DNA of 64,000 nucleotides from Kribbella sindirgiensis (GTDB lineage: Bacteria; Actinomycetota; Actinomycetes; Propionibacteriales; Kribbellaceae), in NCBI RefSeq assembly GCF_004331435.1, contig NZ_SJKA01000007.1, forward strand, positions 62,001 to 126,000, in the 5' to 3' direction. The notes beneath the pieces were generated by a model, which saw only the letters and a program-made list of their open reading frames with translations, was not told the origin of the DNA and ran no database searches. Below, one piece after another: positions 33,288-41,974 of this stretch. The position numbers and the translations under genes are program-made. Every line of letters starts with the position of its first letter. The first letter of the stretch is position 1.

Positions 33288-34690
33288 GGGCGCACGAGGC
33301 GGGCGCGCTGCACGCCGACATCGGCCACAAGGCACCGCAGTGGCTGCGCGCACCGCGTGACCCCAACGACCTGGTCGCCGCGCTCTGGTCGACCACGGCC
33401 AAGAAGAACGGCGAAGGCGCCCTCGAGGTCGGCGGCGTCGACGTCCGGGAGCTGGTCGCCGAGCACGGCAGCCCGGCGTACGTGCTGGACGAGGACGACT
33501 TCCGCGCCCGGGCCCGCGCGTTCAAGCACGCTTTCAAGGACTTCGACGTCTACTACGCCGGCAAGGCGTTCCTGTGTACGACGGTCGTCCGGTGGGTGAT
33601 GGAGGAGGGCCTGAACCTCGACATCTGCAGCGGGGGTGAGCTGGCCGTCGCGCTCCGCGCCGGCGCGGACCCGAAGCGGCTCGGTTTCCACGGCAACAAC
33701 AAGTCGGTCCCCGAGCTGGCCCGCGCGCTGGACGCCGGTGTCGGGCGGATCATCGTCGACTCGCAGCACGAGATCACCCGGCTGATCGACCTCGCCCGCG
33801 AGCGCAGCGTCGTCGCACCGGTGATGATCCGGGTCACCGCGGGCGTCGAGGCGCACACCCACGAGTACATCGCGACCGCGCACGAGGACCAGAAGTTCGG
33901 GTTCTCGATCACCTCCGGCGCCGCCTTCGAAGCCGTTGCCCGGGTCAACGAGTCGCCGGAGCTGGAGCTGCTCGGCCTGCACTCGCACATCGGCTCGCAG
34001 ATCTTCGACTCGTCCGGGTTCGAGGTCGCCGCGAAGCGCGTGATCGCCTTGCACGCAAGGGTTTCCGACGAGCTCGGCGTCGACATGCCGGAGCTCGACC
34101 TGGGCGGCGGTTTCGGGATCGCGTACACCACCCAGGACGACCCGTCCGACCCGGCGCAGCTGGCCACCGAGATGGGCAAGATCGTCGAGCACGAGTGCCG
34201 GGCGTTCGGTGTCGACGTACCGAAGGTGTCGATCGAGCCCGGCCGCGCGATCGTCGGTCCGGCGATGTGCACGGTCTACTCGGTCGGCACGGTCAAGGAG
34301 GTCGAGCTGGACGCCGGCGCCGCCCGGACCTACGTGTCGGTCGACGGCGGGATGAGCGACAACATCCGCGCCGCGCTGTACGACGCCGACTACTCCTGCA
34401 CGCTCGCCAACCGCTACTCCGACACCGCGCCGACGCTCGCGCGCGTGGTCGGCAAGCACTGCGAGGCCGGGGACATCGTCGTGAAGGACGAGTTCCTGCC
34501 CTCCGACGTCCAGCCGGGCGACCTGATCGCCGTCCCCGGCACCGGCGCGTACTGCCGGTCGATGGCGAGCAACTACAACCACGTACCGCGGCCACCGGTG
34601 ATCGCGGTCAAGGACGGCCACCTGCGCGTCGTCGTACGCCGTGAGACCGAAGACGACCTGCTTCTCCTGGACATGGGGGCCGCCCAATGA
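33284..34690 (+). CDS. lysA: Diaminopimelate decarboxylase
   Basis: The 468-residue PLP enzyme removes CO2 from meso-diaminopimelate to give lysine. The PLP lysine is in VYYAGKAFLC, the HIGSQIF and GGGFGIAY motifs bind the phosphate, and CSGGELAVAL and PGRAIVGPAMC are family signatures. An N-terminal extension of about 40 residues (HKAPQWLRAPRDPNDLVAALW) is usual in actinobacteria. GTG at 33284 overlaps the argS stop, and the stop overlaps hom by 4 bases. Confidence 0.96.
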   Translation: MRAHEAGALHADIGHKAPQWLRAPRDPNDLVAALWSTTAKKNGEGALEVGGVDVRELVAEHGSPAYVLDEDDFRARARAFKHAFKDFDVYYAGKAFLCTTVVRWVMEEGLNLDICSGGELAVALRAGADPKRLGFHGNNKSVPELARALDAGVGRIIVDSQHEITRLIDLARERSVVAPVMIRVTAGVEAHTHEYIATAHEDQKFGFSITSGAAFEAVARVNESPELELLGLHSHIGSQIFDSSGFEVAAKRVIALHARVSDELGVDMPELDLGGGFGIAYTTQDDPSDPAQLATEMGKIVEHECRAFGVDVPKVSIEPGRAIVGPAMCTVYSVGTVKEVELDAGAARTYVSVDGGMSDNIRAALYDADYSCTLANRYSDTAPTLARVVGKHCEAGDIVVKDEFLPSDVQPGDLIAVPGTGAYCRSMASNYNHVPRPPVIAVKDGHLRVVVRRETEDDLLLLDMGAAQ

Positions 34691-35982
34691 CTGATGACAA
34701 ACCTCTGAAGGTAGGCCTGCTCGGTTGCGGAGTGGTCGGCACCGAAGTGGTGCGGATCCTGACCGAGCAGGCGGACCATCTCGCGGCCCGCGTCGGCGCC
34801 CCGCTGGAGATCGCGGGCATCGCCGTACGCCGTCCCGGCCGCGCCCGCGACATCGCCGTCGACCCGGACCTGATCACCACCGACGCCCAGGCGCTGGTGT
34901 CGCGCGGCGACCTGGACCTGGTGATCGAGGTGATCGGCGGTCTCGAACCGGCCCGCGGCCTGATCCTGACCGCGCTCGAGCACGGCGCCTCGGTCGTCAC
35001 CGCGAACAAGGCGCTGCTCGCCGAGGACGGCCCGACACTGTTCGCCGCCGCGGAGAAGTACCAGCGCGACCTGTACTTCGAGGCCGCCGTCGCCGGTGCG
35101 ATCCCGATCCTGCGGCCGCTGCGCGAATCGCTCGCCGGTGACGACGTGACCCGGGTCATGGGCATCGTGAACGGCACCACGAACTTCATCCTCGACAAGA
35201 TGGACAGCACCGGCGCCGGTTTCGACGAGGCGCTCGAGGAGGCCCAGGCACTCGGGTACGCCGAGGCCGACCCGACCGCCGACATCGAGGGTTTCGACGC
35301 CGCCGCGAAGGCCGCGCTGCTGGCCAGCCTGGCGTTCCACACCCGGGTCTCGATCGCCGACGTGCACCGCGAGGGCATCACCGAGGTGACCGCGACCGAC
35401 ATCGCCTCGGCCCGCGAGATGGGCTGCGTGGTGAAGTCGCTGGCGATCTGTGAGCTGGACGAGGCGACCGACTCCGTCAGCGCCCGGGTGTATCCGGCGA
35501 TGATCCCGGTCACGCACCCGTTGGCCAGTGTTCGGGACGCGTACAACGCGGTTTTCGTGGAGAGCAAGGCAGCCGGCCGTCTGATGTTCTATGGTCGTGG
35601 TGCCGGCGGCGCCCCGACGGCCAGTGCAGTCCTCGGGGATCTGGTGTCCGCCGCGCGCAACCGGCTCAAGGGTGTGCCGGGGGTCGGCGAGTCGTCGTAC
35701 ACCCAGCGGGCTGTGCGGCCGATGGGCGACGCGATGACCCGCTACCACGTGTCGCTGGACGTGGCCGACAAGGCCGGTGTGCTCGCGGCGGTGGCCCATG
35801 CCTTCTCGGAGCACGACGTGTCCATCCAGACCGTCCGCCAGGAGGGCCGGGGCAGTGACGCGCAGTTGGTGGTGGTCACCCATACCGCGACCGACGCCGC
35901 GTTGTCCGCGACCGTGGAGTCCTTGCGGGACATGGACATCGTCCGTGAAGTCAGCAGTGTGATGCGGGTAGAAGGCGAGTAA
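34687..35982 (+). CDS. hom: Homoserine dehydrogenase
   Basis: The 431-residue NAD(P)-dependent enzyme reduces aspartate semialdehyde to homoserine, the branch point to threonine and methionine. The nucleotide motif is KVGLLGCGVVGTEVVRIL, the catalytic core has NKALLAEDG, MGIVNGTTNFIL and EAQALGYAEADPTADIEG, and the C-terminal 80 residues form an ACT domain (YHVSLDVADKAGVLAAVAHAFSEHDVSIQTVRQEG) for threonine feedback. It overlaps lysA and is followed 5 bases later by thrC. Confidence 0.97.
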   Translation: MTDDKPLKVGLLGCGVVGTEVVRILTEQADHLAARVGAPLEIAGIAVRRPGRARDIAVDPDLITTDAQALVSRGDLDLVIEVIGGLEPARGLILTALEHGASVVTANKALLAEDGPTLFAAAEKYQRDLYFEAAVAGAIPILRPLRESLAGDDVTRVMGIVNGTTNFILDKMDSTGAGFDEALEEAQALGYAEADPTADIEGFDAAAKAALLASLAFHTRVSIADVHREGITEVTATDIASAREMGCVVKSLAICELDEATDSVSARVYPAMIPVTHPLASVRDAYNAVFVESKAAGRLMFYGRGAGGAPTASAVLGDLVSAARNRLKGVPGVGESSYTQRAVRPMGDAMTRYHVSLDVADKAGVLAAVAHAFSEHDVSIQTVRQEGRGSDAQLVVVTHTATDAALSATVESLRDMDIVREVSSVMRVEGE

Positions 35983-35987
35983 TCACC

Positions 35988-37052
35988 ATGGTTCACCAGT
36001 GGCGTGGCGTGATCGAGGAATACCGTGACCGGCTGCCGGTCTCGACCGATACCCCGGTCGTCACGCTCGGCGAGGGCGGGACGCCGCTGGTGGCCGCGCA
36101 GTGGCTGAGCGAGCAGAGCGGCTGCGAGGTGTGGCTCAAGGTCGAGGGCAACAACCCGACCGGCTCGTTCAAGGACCGCGGGATGACGGTGGCGATCTCG
36201 CTGGCCGCGCAGGCCGGTGACAAGGCGGTCGTCTGCGCCTCCACCGGCAACACCTCGGCGTCGGCCGCGGCGTACGCCGTCCGCGCCGGGATGCTGCCGC
36301 TGGTGGTGATCCCGGCCGGCCGGATCGCGAAGGGCAAGCTGGCCCAGGCGGTCGTGCACGGCGCGAAGCTGGTGCAGATCGACGGCGGGTTCGACGACTG
36401 CCTGCGGATCGTCCGCGAGCTCGGCAAGAACTACCCGGTCGCCCTGGTGAACTCGGTCAACCCGGTTCGCCTGGAAGGGCAGAAGACCGCGTCCTTCGAG
36501 GTCTGCGACGCGCTCGGCGACGCACCGGACCTGCACCTGCTGCCGGTCGGCAACGCGGGCAACATCGCGGCCTACTGGAAGGGGTACCAGGAGTACGCCA
36601 AGGACAAGCTCGCCACCCGGACCCCGAAGATGTGGGGCTTCCAGGCCGAGGGGGCGGCGCCGATCGTGCGCGGCTCGATCGTGGAGAAGCCGGAGACCGC
36701 CGCGACCGCGATCCGGGTCGGGAACCCGGCGTCCTGGACGCTGGCCGAGGCCGCGCGGGACGAGTCCGGCGGACGGATCGAGCTGGTCACCGACGAGCAG
36801 ATCCTGACCGCACAGCGTGACCTCGCCGCCCGCGAGGGTGTGTTCGTGGAGCCGGCCTCGGCGGCCGGCGTCGCCGGGTTGCTGCACGCCAAGGCGCAGG
36901 GCTGGCTGCCGGGCGGTTCGACGGTCGTGATCACCGTCACCGGCCACGGCCTGAAGGACATCGACACCGCCCTCGGCCATGTGAGCTTCGAGGAGCCCCC
37001 GGTGACACCGGCAGACACCGATGCCGTCGCGCGCATCGCCGGCCTCGCCTGA
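35988..37052 (+). CDS. thrC: Threonine synthase
   Basis: The 354-residue PLP enzyme converts O-phosphohomoserine to threonine. PLP lysine lies in NPTGSFKDRGMTVAIS, with the phosphate-binding loop ASTGNTSASAAAYA and the closing GHGLKDIDTAL segment. Size fits the short (class II-like) bacterial form. It starts with ATG at 35988 after a 5-base gap from hom and is followed by thrB. Confidence 0.97.
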   Translation: MVHQWRGVIEEYRDRLPVSTDTPVVTLGEGGTPLVAAQWLSEQSGCEVWLKVEGNNPTGSFKDRGMTVAISLAAQAGDKAVVCASTGNTSASAAAYAVRAGMLPLVVIPAGRIAKGKLAQAVVHGAKLVQIDGGFDDCLRIVRELGKNYPVALVNSVNPVRLEGQKTASFEVCDALGDAPDLHLLPVGNAGNIAAYWKGYQEYAKDKLATRTPKMWGFQAEGAAPIVRGSIVEKPETAATAIRVGNPASWTLAEAARDESGGRIELVTDEQILTAQRDLAAREGVFVEPASAAGVAGLLHAKAQGWLPGGSTVVITVTGHGLKDIDTALGHVSFEEPPVTPADTDAVARIAGLA

Positions 37053-37056
37053 TCCC

Positions 37057-38019
37057 ATGGGTGAGAAGAGCATGGAAGACGGAAACAGGCGGCCGTGTGA
37101 TCAGGTGCGGGTTCGGGTGCCTGCTACCAGTGCGAACCTCGGTCCGGGGTTCGACGCGTTCGGTCTCGCGCTGACCTTGTACGACGACCTTGTCGTCACC
37201 CCGTGCGGCTCCGGAGTGACCGTCGAGGTGACGGGATGCGGCGAAGGCGAAGTACCGCTGGACGACACGCATCTGGTGGTGCGGTCGATCCGGGCCGGGC
37301 TCGAGGCGCTGGGTGCTCCGGTGCCCGGATTCACCTTGCGGTGCGAGAACCGGATCCCGCACGGACGCGGGCTCGGATCGTCGTCGGCGGCGATCGTCGG
37401 CGGGCTCGCGGCGGCGTACGCACTGGCCGGCGAACCGGTCGACCGCGACCGTCTCGTCGTCCTCGCGAACGAGATCGAAGGGCACCCCGACAACGTTGCT
37501 GCTGCTGCGTTGGGTGGGCTGACAATCGCTTGGACGGAAGGCGAAACCGGTCGTGCGGTGAAGCTGGAACCGGCGGCTGGAACAGCTGTTGTTGCTTACG
37601 TACCGGACAATCGCGTGCTGACCAAGGAGGCGCGCGGGTTGCTGCCGGGCGTTGTTCCCCACAGTGACGCGGCGGCCAACGCGGGGAAGGCGGCTCTGCT
37701 TGTCGCGGCGCTGACCGGCCGGCCGGAACTGCTGCTCACCGCGACCGAGGACCGGCTCCACCAGGAGTACCGCGAACCGGCGATGCCGGAGAGCCTCGCG
37801 CTGGTGCACAAACTGCGCGGCAGCGGGCTCGCGGCGATCGTCAGCGGCGCCGGCCCGACGGTCGCCGTACTGGGCGGTCAACTGGGCGGTCAGGACGTGA
37901 AGAGCGCAGGTCAGGACCTGTTGTCCCGCAGTACGCCGGACGCGCCGGACGGCTGGACGAAGTACGAGCTGGAGATCGATCCAGTCGGCGTACAGGTCTG
38001 GTCGATGGAAGCCGGCTGA
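37057..38019 (+). CDS. thrB: Homoserine kinase
   Basis: The 320-residue GHMP kinase phosphorylates homoserine for threonine synthase. VRVPATSANLGPGFDAFGLAL opens the fold, and PHGRGLGSSSAAIVGGLAAAYAL is the ATP-binding GHMP loop. GAGPTVAVLGG near the end is the third GHMP motif. I chose ATG at 37057, 4 bases after the thrC stop; ATG at 37072 is also possible, and the frame remains open inside thrC. It ends the amino acid operon; a 325-base leader region precedes rho. Confidence 0.95.
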   Translation: MGEKSMEDGNRRPCDQVRVRVPATSANLGPGFDAFGLALTLYDDLVVTPCGSGVTVEVTGCGEGEVPLDDTHLVVRSIRAGLEALGAPVPGFTLRCENRIPHGRGLGSSSAAIVGGLAAAYALAGEPVDRDRLVVLANEIEGHPDNVAAAALGGLTIAWTEGETGRAVKLEPAAGTAVVAYVPDNRVLTKEARGLLPGVVPHSDAAANAGKAALLVAALTGRPELLLTATEDRLHQEYREPAMPESLALVHKLRGSGLAAIVSGAGPTVAVLGGQLGGQDVKSAGQDLLSRSTPDAPDGWTKYELEIDPVGVQVWSMEAG

Positions 38020-38344
38020 TCCGGGAATACCGGACTGCTGACACGCGTTGTACCTCCCGAGTCGGCAGAAGGACCTGTAGTGGTGCTAGTCTCGACTCAC
38101 CCGATCCCCTCCAGGTGATCGGTGTGCTCTCGTCACGATCCGGGCTGTGCTCCCGGCACCCTGTGTTGTGTGGCGACCCTCCTGTGGATGTGACCTTGCG
38201 CCGCCTGCGTCGGAGATGTCCGGGGGGACTCAGATCGAGCGAGAGACTCTTGTACACCACGTGCCCGTTGTGCGGCCGTGGGTGGAATGAAATTGGTCGA
38301 TGCGCCGTGCAGGCCTTCGACGATCCGTGTGGGAAGGACCTCAC
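38020..38344 (+). promoter_or_regulatory. Long leader region upstream of rho, with a possible upstream ORF
   Basis: This gap between thrB and rho is the longest non-coding stretch of the housekeeping block. TGCTAGTCT at 38084-38092 could be an extended -10 element. An open frame of 77 codons runs from GTG at 38115 to TGA at 38346-38348, overlapping the rho GTG as GTGA. It encodes a Cys- and Arg-rich sequence with CPLCGRGW. Translational coupling of such a frame to rho would be a way for Rho to control its own synthesis. Whether the frame is translated is not clear; it has no strong ribosome-binding site. Confidence 0.4.
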
Positions 38345-40483
38345 GTGACAGAAACTGTTGAAGCCTCCAGCGGAGCTGACGCCGCGGCGACCACCGCGAC
38401 GCGTCGCCGGAAAGCTGGCGGCGGCCTCGAGGGCATGCTGCTCCCCGAGCTCAAGCAGCTCGCCGGGACGCTCGGCATCAAGGGCACCGGCGCGCTGCGC
38501 AAGGGCCAGCTGATCGAGGCGATCAAGGCCGCCCAGGCCGGCGGGTCCGCCGGTTCTTCTGCGGGCGGCTCGACCACGGCCCGCGGCGGTTCGAAGGCGA
38601 AGGCGACGCAGCCGACCCTCGACGACGCCGCGAACGAGGCCGTGGAGGCGCCGGCGGTGAAGTCCGCGGCGCCCGCGAAGCGCGAGGGCGGCAGCCGCCG
38701 GACTCGCGCCGCTGCCCAGAAGGACCCCCAGAAGGACGCGGCCCCCGACGTCGCGCTGAACGGTGCCGCCCCCGAGGCCGCGGTCGAAGCGCCGGCCGCT
38801 AAGGTCGCGCAGCCCGAGACGGCTGCGCCGAACGGCACCCAGAGCAGTGCCCAGGCCGGTGCCGTCGAGCGGGTGGAGACCCGTACCGAGGAGCGCGCCG
38901 ACGACCGTGGTGAGAACCAGGGCCGCAACCGCGACCGGAACCGCGACAACGCCCGCGAGCAGAACCGGGACAACACCCGGGACAACCCGGGCCGTAACCG
39001 CGACGGCGGCCAGACCCGCGAGCAGAACCGGGACACCAACCGGGACGGCCAGCGCGACGGCAACCGCGAGCAGAACCGCGACGGCAACCGCGACAACCGG
39101 GACAACCAGCGGAACCGTCAGGACCGTAACGACCGTCAGGACCAGAACGACCGGGGCGAGGAAGGCGAGGGCCGTCGCCGGCGCCGCCGGGGTCGCGACC
39201 GGGACCGTACCCGCGACGGCCAGTCCACCGACCGCCGTGACGGCGGCCGGGACGGCGGTCGTGACACCGGCCGCACCCGCGGCCGCGGCGAGCGGTACGA
39301 CACCGAGCCGACGATCAGCGAGGACGATGTCCTGGTGCCGGCCGCCGGCATCCTCGACGTACTCGACAACTACGCGTTCGTCCGGACCAGCGGCTACCTG
39401 CCGGGCCCGAACGACGTGTACGTCGCGCTCTCGATGGTGAAGCGCTACGGCCTGCGCAAGGGTGACGCGATCACCGGCGCGGTGAAGCAGCCGCAGGAGG
39501 GCGAGCGCAAGGAGAAGTTCAACCCGCTGGTCCGGATCGACACCGTGAACGGTGCGGACCCGGAGATCGCCAAGCAGCGGCAGGACTTCAACAAGCTCAC
39601 CCCGCTGTACGCGACCGAGCGGCTCCGCCTGGAGACCGAGCCGGGCGTGCTCACCACCCGGATCGTCGACATCGTCAGCCCGATCGGCAAGGGCCAGCGC
39701 GGTCTGATCGTCTCGCCGCCGAAGGCCGGTAAGACGATGGTGCTGCAGGCGCTCGCGAACGCGATCACCACGAACAACCCCGAAGTACACCTGATGGTCG
39801 TGCTGGTGGACGAGCGGCCCGAAGAGGTCACCGACATGCAGCGCACGGTCAAGGGTGAGGTCATCGCCTCGACCTTCGACCGCCCGGCCGACGACCACAC
39901 CACGGTCGCGGAGCTGGCGATCGAGCGCGCGAAGCGGCTGGTGGAGCTCGGCCACGACGTCGTCGTCCTGCTGGACTCGATCACCCGGCTGGGCCGCGCG
40001 TACAACATCGCGGCGCCGGCCAGCGGCCGGATCCTGTCCGGCGGTGTGGACTCGTCCGCGCTGTACCCGCCGAAGCGGTTCTTCGGTGCGGCCCGCAACA
40101 TCGAGGACGGCGGCTCGCTGACCATCCTCGCGACCGCGCTGATCGAGACCGGCTCGAAGATGGACGAGGTGATCTTCGAGGAGTTCAAGGGCACCGGCAA
40201 CATGGAGCTCCGGCTGCGCCGCGAGTTCGCCGACCGGCGGATCTTCCCGGCCATCGACGTGGTCGCCTCCGGCACCCGCCGCGAGGAGCTGCTGATGTCC
40301 AAGGACGAGACCCAGGTGGTCTGGAAGCTACGCCGGGTGCTGTCCGCACTCGACGGGCAGGCCGCGCTGGAACTGCTGATCGGCAAGCTCAAGGAGAGCA
40401 AGTCGAACATCGAGTTCCTGCTCCAGGTCAACAAGACCACCCCGTCGACCGGCACCAGCCACAGCACCACCAACGGCGACTGA
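38345..40483 (+). CDS. rho: Transcription termination factor Rho with long Arg/Asn/Asp-rich insertion
   Basis: The 712-residue hexameric helicase ends transcription. An N-terminal Rho_N helix bundle (about residues 30-65, LLPELKQLAGTLGIKGTGALRKGQLIEAI) is followed by an Ala/Pro-rich and then an extremely Arg-Asn-Asp-Gly-rich stretch (about 175-320, DNA 38870-39300). The RNA-binding domain (GILDVLDNYAFVRTSGYLPG) and ATPase core follow, with Walker A PPKAGKTMVL and Walker B DVVVLLDSITRL. Such insertions are typical of actinobacterial Rho and raise RNA affinity. The GTG at 38345 follows GGGAAGGA. It is about 290 residues longer than E. coli Rho. Confidence 0.96.
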   Translation: MTETVEASSGADAAATTATRRRKAGGGLEGMLLPELKQLAGTLGIKGTGALRKGQLIEAIKAAQAGGSAGSSAGGSTTARGGSKAKATQPTLDDAANEAVEAPAVKSAAPAKREGGSRRTRAAAQKDPQKDAAPDVALNGAAPEAAVEAPAAKVAQPETAAPNGTQSSAQAGAVERVETRTEERADDRGENQGRNRDRNRDNAREQNRDNTRDNPGRNRDGGQTREQNRDTNRDGQRDGNREQNRDGNRDNRDNQRNRQDRNDRQDQNDRGEEGEGRRRRRRGRDRDRTRDGQSTDRRDGGRDGGRDTGRTRGRGERYDTEPTISEDDVLVPAAGILDVLDNYAFVRTSGYLPGPNDVYVALSMVKRYGLRKGDAITGAVKQPQEGERKEKFNPLVRIDTVNGADPEIAKQRQDFNKLTPLYATERLRLETEPGVLTTRIVDIVSPIGKGQRGLIVSPPKAGKTMVLQALANAITTNNPEVHLMVVLVDERPEEVTDMQRTVKGEVIASTFDRPADDHTTVAELAIERAKRLVELGHDVVVLLDSITRLGRAYNIAAPASGRILSGGVDSSALYPPKRFFGAARNIEDGGSLTILATALIETGSKMDEVIFEEFKGTGNMELRLRREFADRRIFPAIDVVASGTRREELLMSKDETQVVWKLRRVLSALDGQAALELLIGKLKESKSNIEFLLQVNKTTPSTGTSHSTTNGD

Positions 40484-40495
40484 ACCACCCTCGAT

Positions 40496-40529
40496 TACCG
40501 GTTTGCCGCCTCCGGGTGGCAAACTGGTA
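40496..40529 (+). terminator. Hairpin after rho
   Basis: TACCGGTTTGCC (40496-40507) pairs with GGCAAACTGGTA (40518-40529) over 12 positions with one G-U pair, and a 10-base loop. There is no T-run; such hairpins without a uridine tract are common actinobacterial terminators. It would separate rho from rpmE. Confidence 0.6.
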
Positions 40530-40599
40530 CGTCGGTTCCGGTTCACGCTCGCACCGTGCGGGCGACCCGGGGCGCTTGATACTTCCTAGGAGACTTGTT

Positions 40600-40806
40600 G
40601 TGAAGGCTGACATCCACCCGACGTACGTGGACACCACGGTGACCTGCACCTGTGGCGCCACGTTCCAGACGCGCTCGACCGCGGAGAACGGCGTCATCCA
40701 CGCCGACGTCTGCTCGCAGTGCCACCCCTTCTACACCGGCAAGCAGAAGATTCTCGACACCGGTGGCCGGGTGGCCCGCTTCGAGAAGCGGTACGCCAAG
40801 AAGTAG
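40600..40806 (+). CDS. rpmE: 50S ribosomal protein L31 (zinc-binding, C+ form)
   Basis: The 68-residue protein begins VKADIHPTYVDTTVTCTCGATFQTRST and holds CxC and CSQCHPFY, the paired cysteines of the zinc-binding L31 form. It ends FEKRYAKK. GTG at 40600 has AGGAG at 40588-40592. It lies in the standard rho-rpmE-prfA order and has its own terminator behind it. Confidence 0.95.
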   Translation: MKADIHPTYVDTTVTCTCGATFQTRSTAENGVIHADVCSQCHPFYTGKQKILDTGGRVARFEKRYAKK

Positions 40807-40814
40807 CTTTCCTG

Positions 40815-40865
40815 CCGCGCGCCGGTTCTGCCCGTTTCCGGGCGGGACCGGCGCGCGGTTTGTGT
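40815..40865 (+). terminator. Strong intrinsic terminator after rpmE
   Basis: A GC-rich hairpin starts CCGCGCGCCGG at 40815 and closes with CCGGCGCGCGG at 40848-40858, with an inner GCCCG/CGGGC stem and TTTC loop. TTTGTGTTG follows. It separates rpmE from prfA. Confidence 0.85.
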
Positions 40866-40897
40866 TGTCAGACAGGTTCCGAAGGGAGGAGTGCGGC

Positions 40898-41974
40898 ATG
40901 TTCGAGGCAGTCGAGACGCTGAAGGCGGAGTACGCCGAGCTGGAGCGGCAGATGGCGGAGCCGGAGTTGCACTCCGACCAGGCCAACGCCCGCCGGGTCG
41001 GCAAGCGGTACGCCGCGCTGGCCCCGGTGGTCCGGACGTACGACGAGTGGTCGCAGACCGGGGACGACATCGAGGCCGCGCGGGAGCTGGCCCACGAGGA
41101 CCCGGCGTTCGCCGAGGAGGCGGTCCGGCTGACCGCCCGGCGCGAGGAGCTCGCCGAGCGGCTGCAGACGCTGCTCGTCCCGCGGGACCCCAACGACGAC
41201 AAGGACGCGATCCTCGAGATCAAGGCGGGTGAGGGCGGCGACGAGTCGGCGCTGTTCGCGGGCGACCTGCTGAAGATGTACCTGAAGTACGCCGAGTCGC
41301 AGAACTGGAAGACCGAGGTGCTGGACTCGGCCGAGTCCGACCTGGGCGGGTACAAGTCGATCACGGTCGCGGTGAAGGCGAAAGGTACGCCGGAGCCGGG
41401 CGATGCGCCGTACGCGAAGCTGAAGTTCGAGGGCGGCGTGCACCGGGTGCAGCGGGTGCCGGTGACCGAGTCGCAGGGGCGGATCCACACGTCCGCGGCC
41501 GGCGTCCTGGTGCTGCCGGAGGCCGAGGACGTCGACGTCGAGATCGACCAGAACGACCTGCGGATCGACGTGTTCCGGTCGTCCGGTCCGGGTGGGCAGA
41601 GCGTCAACACGACCGACTCCGCGGTCCGGATCACCCACCTGCCGACCGGCATCGTCGTCTCGATGCAGAACGAGAAGTCGCAGCTGCAGAACCGTGAGCA
41701 GGCGATGCGGGTCCTGCGGGCGCGCCTGCTGGCCGCGGCGCAGGAGGCTGCCGACCAGGAGGCGTCGGACGCCCGGCGGTCGCAGATCCGGACCGTCGAC
41801 CGGTCCGAGCGGGTCCGTACCTACAACTTCCCGGAGAACCGCTTCTCCGACCACCGCGTCGGCTACAAGGCCCACAACCTCGACCAGGTCCTCGGCGGCG
41901 AGCTGGCACCGGTCATCCAGGCCCTGACCGAGGCTGACCTGGCCGCACGACTCGAGGCCGTCGATTCCCAGTGA
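40898..41974 (+). CDS. prfA: Peptide chain release factor 1
   Basis: The 358-residue protein recognises UAA/UAG and triggers peptide release. The codon-recognition PVT tripeptide is in RVPVTESQGRIHTS, and the GGQ motif in SSGPGGQSVNTTDSAV contacts the peptidyl transferase centre. ATG at 40898 follows GGGAGGAG. Its stop overlaps the start of prmC, whose product methylates the GGQ glutamine of this factor. Confidence 0.97.
   Translation: MFEAVETLKAEYAELERQMAEPELHSDQANARRVGKRYAALAPVVRTYDEWSQTGDDIEAARELAHEDPAFAEEAVRLTARREELAERLQTLLVPRDPNDDKDAILEIKAGEGGDESALFAGDLLKMYLKYAESQNWKTEVLDSAESDLGGYKSITVAVKAKGTPEPGDAPYAKLKFEGGVHRVQRVPVTESQGRIHTSAAGVLVLPEAEDVDVEIDQNDLRIDVFRSSGPGGQSVNTTDSAVRITHLPTGIVVSMQNEKSQLQNREQAMRVLRARLLAAAQEAADQEASDARRSQIRTVDRSERVRTYNFPENRFSDHRVGYKAHNLDQVLGGELAPVIQALTEADLAARLEAVDSQ

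Noticed and set aside
35983..36000. Threonine or lysine riboswitch/attenuator in the argS-thrB operon
   Set aside because: Junctions are 5 bases or less, or overlapping; no leader RNA or attenuator-like hairpin fits between the genes.
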